From the NCBI GenBank assembly GCA_016930155.1, contig JAFGHL010000120.1, positions 1-33,961 of the forward strand: 33,961 nt of DNA, read 5' to 3'. This document shows, in pieces, positions 31,468 to 33,961 of the stretch. The notes under the pieces are model-generated. The model saw only the letters and a list, made by a program, of their open reading frames with translations. It was not told the origin of the DNA and made no database searches. Each line of letters opens with the position of its first letter. The stretch's first letter is position 1. The translations under genes were made by a program, and so were the position numbers. The stretch is from Dehalococcoidia bacterium. Lineage in GTDB: Bacteria > Chloroflexota > Dehalococcoidia > GIF9 > UBA5629.

Positions 31468-32481
31468 TTAGAATAGTGCCTGCCCCATGGTCAATTGCAG
31501 TACGTAATAGATGATGCCGGCGATGATTGCTGCGCCGGGTATGGTCAGCAGCCAGGCCCAGACGATGCGCAGGGTGACGCCCCAGTGAACCGCGGTCCAG
31601 CGGTTGGCCGATCCCACGCCTGACACGGCGCCGGTTATCACGTGTGTGGTGCTGACCGGCACGCCCAGGTAGGTGGCCAGGAAGATGGAGAAGGCGCTGG
31701 CGGTCTCGGCGCAGAAGCCGTCTATCGGCCTCAGCCGTGTGATCTTCTGGCCCATGGTTTTGACGATGCGCCAGCCTCCCGTCAGTGTGCCCAGGGCGAT
31801 GGCTGCATGCGCGATCAGGACGACCCATAGCGGTACAAAATACTCCTCCAGAAAGCCCCCTGCGAAGAGCAGGCTGGTGATAATGCCCATGGTCTTCTGC
31901 GCGTCGTTGCCGCCGTGTCCCAGGCTGTAGAGTGCGGCTGATACCAGCTGAGCAATGCGCGACCACCTGTTGACCACACCCGGACGCTGCCTGCACAGCA
32001 TCCATGACGTTAACACCTTCAATACATATCCCAAAACGAGTCCGATGGCCGGGGCCAGAATAATGAATATCAATGTCATGTACCAGCCCGCGGTTATGAT
32101 CACACCGAAGCCGCTTTTTACGATGGCGGCGCCGGCGTAGCCGCCGATCAGGGCATGAGAGGAGCTGCTGGGCAGCCCCAGGTACCAGGTGATCAGGTTC
32201 CAGCTTATCGCGCCCAGCAAACCAGCCAGTATGACCGTCTCGTTGACGTAGCTGACGTCGATCATACCCTTGCCGATGGTCATGGCCACTGCAGTTCCGA
32301 AGATCAGGAAGGCTATGAAGTTAAAGAAGGCCGCCCAGATCACGGCCAGCCTGGGGGAGAGGACGCGGGTGGAGACAACTGTAGCTATGGAATTGGCGGC
32401 ATCGTGCATGCCATTGGTGAAATCGAAAGCCAGGGCGACAAGTATGATGAAGCCGATGAAGATTAAGTTTAAATCCAGCAT
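31468..32481 (-). CDS. pit: PiT-family inorganic phosphate permease
   Basis: The 337-aa membrane protein moves phosphate, normally with H+ or Na+ or as a metal-phosphate. The two inverted signature motifs are NGMHDAANSIATVVSTR near the N-terminus and GHGGNDAQKTMG in the middle. WYLGLPSSSSHALIGGYAGA and YLGVPVSTTHVITGAVSG are the matching repeat segments of the two halves. Hydrophobic helices fill the rest, with a charged cytoplasmic loop around CRQRPGVVNRW. The ATG at 32481 is preferred to TTG at 32490 because the N-terminal helix starts directly after it; neither has a good ribosome binding site. No PhoU-like regulator gene is adjacent. Confidence 0.93.
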   Translation of the reverse strand: MLDLNLIFIGFIILVALAFDFTNGMHDAANSIATVVSTRVLSPRLAVIWAAFFNFIAFLIFGTAVAMTIGKGMIDVSYVNETVILAGLLGAISWNLITWYLGLPSSSSHALIGGYAGAAIVKSGFGVIITAGWYMTLIFIILAPAIGLVLGYVLKVLTSWMLCRQRPGVVNRWSRIAQLVSAALYSLGHGGNDAQKTMGIITSLLFAGGFLEEYFVPLWVVLIAHAAIALGTLTGGWRIVKTMGQKITRLRPIDGFCAETASAFSIFLATYLGVPVSTTHVITGAVSGVGSANRWTAVHWGVTLRIVWAWLLTIPGAAIIAGIIYYVLQLTMGQALF

Positions 32482-32516
32482 GAAGCACAAGGTGATAATA
32501 ATAATTCAGGCGCCTA

Positions 32517-32522
32517 ATTATA
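32517..32522 (-). promoter_or_regulatory. Candidate -10 box for pit
   Basis: TATAAT on the minus strand lies 35 nt upstream of the pit ATG. The -35 region is poor (TAACAA at 17 bp). The 117-bp gap between pit and the upstream surface-protein gene shows nothing else firm. Confidence 0.35.
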
Positions 32523-32598
32523 TTATGTTTTGAGGTTAATTGTTATTCACCGGATCAGGATGTTATGGAATTGAGCGCCGGATTCCAAATGGCTGCAT

Positions 32599-33961
32599 TC
32601 AATATTGACGTTGCCGGCGGCGCAGGATCATAAGCATGCCTATGAATAGCGCTGCCAGCAGGCAGAGGGAGCTGAGTACCAGTACGATATTGTTGCCCAG
32701 GTTGTCGCTCACGTTGAAGCTGCCCGCGCTCACACCGTTGACGTACACCGAATAAGTACCCGGTATTTCGCGGCTGACTGCGAACTCGACCCTGGTGGAT
32801 TTTCCACTGTTAACTGAGACGCCGTAGCTCTGGTCCTGCTCTCCATTGACATAAATCGTAACACCGGTAGAGCCGTTCACCCTGCCTTTGTTGGTAACCA
32901 GCGCTGAGACTGTCACGGGAATTCCCGGCTCGGTACTTGATGAAGATAGAGACGCCGATTGTACAACAATGTTGGATAAATTAATGGTGTTCGATTCCCA
33001 CGTCCAGGTATATGTGTTTGAAACCGTGGATGAATGCGAGGTAATCTGCTGCTGTGCGGGCGGAACAACATCTTCAGGTGGTGGTGGTGGTGGAGTTGGT
33101 GATGGTGATGGTGATGGTTGAATATGTGTCCTCGCAGTATCAAATGCGGGCCCGTGCATATTACCTGCCGGGTACTGCCAGACAGCAACGCCTGTGGAAA
33201 TGATATCCGAGCCGGCGGGAGCGTCGCAGCAGGAGATGGTCACCGTTACCTGCCGTGTACTTGCGGCCGCAAGGGAGCCCAGATTCCAGGTGACCACGCC
33301 GCCTGCATAGGCTCCGCCGTCGCTGGAACCGACATAATTGCAGCTGGAGGGAAGTAGATACTGCGCGATTACGTTGCCGGCGTCTACGGTTGAGCTATTA
33401 TTGGTAAGGGATAGTGTGAAGACCAGGTTGGTGCCGCACTGCCCAGTGGGCGGCCCGCTCACGGTCATTGATAGCACAGGGAAAAGATATGCGGTGGTGG
33501 TGAAGCTTTCGCCGGCAGGTCCGTATTCATTGGTGAGACTGTCTTTCCAGGTGGCCGCTGCCGTATCAACCAGCACCGTCTGCTCGGCGATCAGCGGGTC
33601 AACCTGCAGAGTAACTGTTACCGAGCGCGATCCATCCGGGTCGATGGTTCCCAGGTTCCAGGTCACTATGCCGGCGGCATAGGCGCCGCCATCGCTGCTG
33701 CTCACATAGATCATACCTGTCGGAACGTAATCCTTCAGCTCGGTATCGAGAGCACTTCCTCCCGAAGAATTGGTCAAAGTAATGGTATAGGTGCATTGAT
33801 CGCCCGGGCTGGCTGTGGCCGGGCCGGATTTGGCAACTGTCAGATGAGGAGTGGTGTAGATGATGGTGGTCAGGGAGCTGCCGGCTGGGCCGTAGCTGTT
33901 GCCCACACCGTCCTGCCAGGTTACCATGGCGCCGTTGGACAGGGGCGTACCGTTGGCCACG
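32599..33961 (-). CDS. Membrane-anchored surface protein with DUF11 and CARDB-like domains (5' end beyond window)
   Basis: The visible 453 residues continue in frame through the right edge, so the N-terminus is missing. The part seen has about two and a half DUF11 beta-sandwich repeats, each with SSDGGAYA.G.VTWNLG and most ending in a W..(x)..N.YGPAG segment. A proline-serine linker (PSPSPSPTPPPPPP) and a CARDB-like sandwich (VTVSALVTNKGRVNGSTGV) follow, then one C-terminal helix and RRRQRQY facing the cytoplasm. It is a cell-surface protein held by its C-terminus; the role is probably structural or adhesive and no enzymatic motif is seen. The two best repeats (about 33280-33332 and 33649-33701) are alike at DNA level, suggesting recent duplication. 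The stop lies 117 bp before pit. Confidence 0.8.
   Translation of the reverse strand, partial: VANGTPLSNGAMVTWQDGVGNSYGPAGSSLTTIIYTTPHLTVAKSGPATASPGDQCTYTITLTNSSGGSALDTELKDYVPTGMIYVSSSDGGAYAAGIVTWNLGTIDPDGSRSVTVTLQVDPLIAEQTVLVDTAAATWKDSLTNEYGPAGESFTTTAYLFPVLSMTVSGPPTGQCGTNLVFTLSLTNNSSTVDAGNVIAQYLLPSSCNYVGSSDGGAYAGGVVTWNLGSLAAASTRQVTVTISCCDAPAGSDIISTGVAVWQYPAGNMHGPAFDTARTHIQPSPSPSPTPPPPPPEDVVPPAQQQITSHSSTVSNTYTWTWESNTINLSNIVVQSASLSSSSTEPGIPVTVSALVTNKGRVNGSTGVTIYVNGEQDQSYGVSVNSGKSTRVEFAVSREIPGTYSVYVNGVSAGSFNVSDNLGNNIVLVLSSLCLLAALFIGMLMILRRRQRQY
33077..33119 (+). repeat. Triplet/hexanucleotide microsatellite coding for the Pro-Ser linker
   Basis: About five GGT units followed by GGA and three GATGGT units run through the linker of the surface protein. 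Units are multiples of three, so copy changes alter linker length without frameshift. Confidence 0.8.

Overview
The window looks like a chromosomal segment of a bacterium of the phylum Chloroflexota, most likely a Dehalococcoidia-type lineage. This is inferred from gene content: an alpha2-type glycyl-tRNA synthetase, a NarL-type two-component pair, a MoxR/CoxE-type VWA pair, an ASKHA/2Fe-2S corrinoid-activator homologue, DUF11 surface proteins and a single complete aromatic operon. It is also inferred from the moderately GC-rich sequence with compact overlapping operons. No 16S or other decisive marker is present. There are no tRNA or rRNA genes, CRISPR arrays, insertion sequences or phage genes.

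Left part (1-7070). A partial CoA-transferase gene and a secreted beta-propeller lipoprotein gene run leftward. Divergent from them is a rightward operon in which glycyl-tRNA synthetase is fused by a 1-nt stop/start overlap to a membrane histidine kinase and then a LuxR-type response regulator. A stand-alone receiver-domain protein follows, closed by a clear intrinsic terminator at 7027-7062.

Middle part (7072-19713). A leftward operon hpt-ade-crotonase-acyl-CoA synthetase starts from a strong promoter whose -10 box lies only 6 nt from the hpt start codon (leaderless mRNA). It joins purine salvage to acyl-CoA chemistry. Next come a leftward MoxR ATPase/VWA pair with its own promoter, a rightward corrinoid-activator-like protein, a MnmA-type tRNA thiolase lacking one expected cysteine, and a cysteine desulfurase likely to supply its sulfur. 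A short degenerate acyl-CoA dehydrogenase C-terminus and a REC-PAS-HD-GYP c-di-GMP phosphodiesterase follow.

Right part (19918-28610). Nine leftward genes, aroF-aroB-aroD-aroE-aroK-aroA-aroC-pheA-tyrA, encode the whole route from PEP plus erythrose 4-phosphate to chorismate, then prephenate, phenylpyruvate and 4-hydroxyphenylpyruvate. They lie in exactly the order of the reactions, mostly with overlapping stop and start codons. Upstream is the most interesting element of the window: a promoter, an unannotated 31-codon leader peptide containing R-W-F-Y-A-Y-Y-Y-F, a competing antiterminator pairing, and a 13-bp hairpin followed by seven U residues just before aroF. This is a textbook-style ribosome-mediated attenuator that appears to read all three aromatic amino acids at once.

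Right end (28613-33961). A divergent Ca2+-type P-type ATPase, a dispersed-repeat-like palindrome, a PiT-family phosphate permease and the C-terminal part of a membrane-anchored DUF11/CARDB-like surface protein complete the window.
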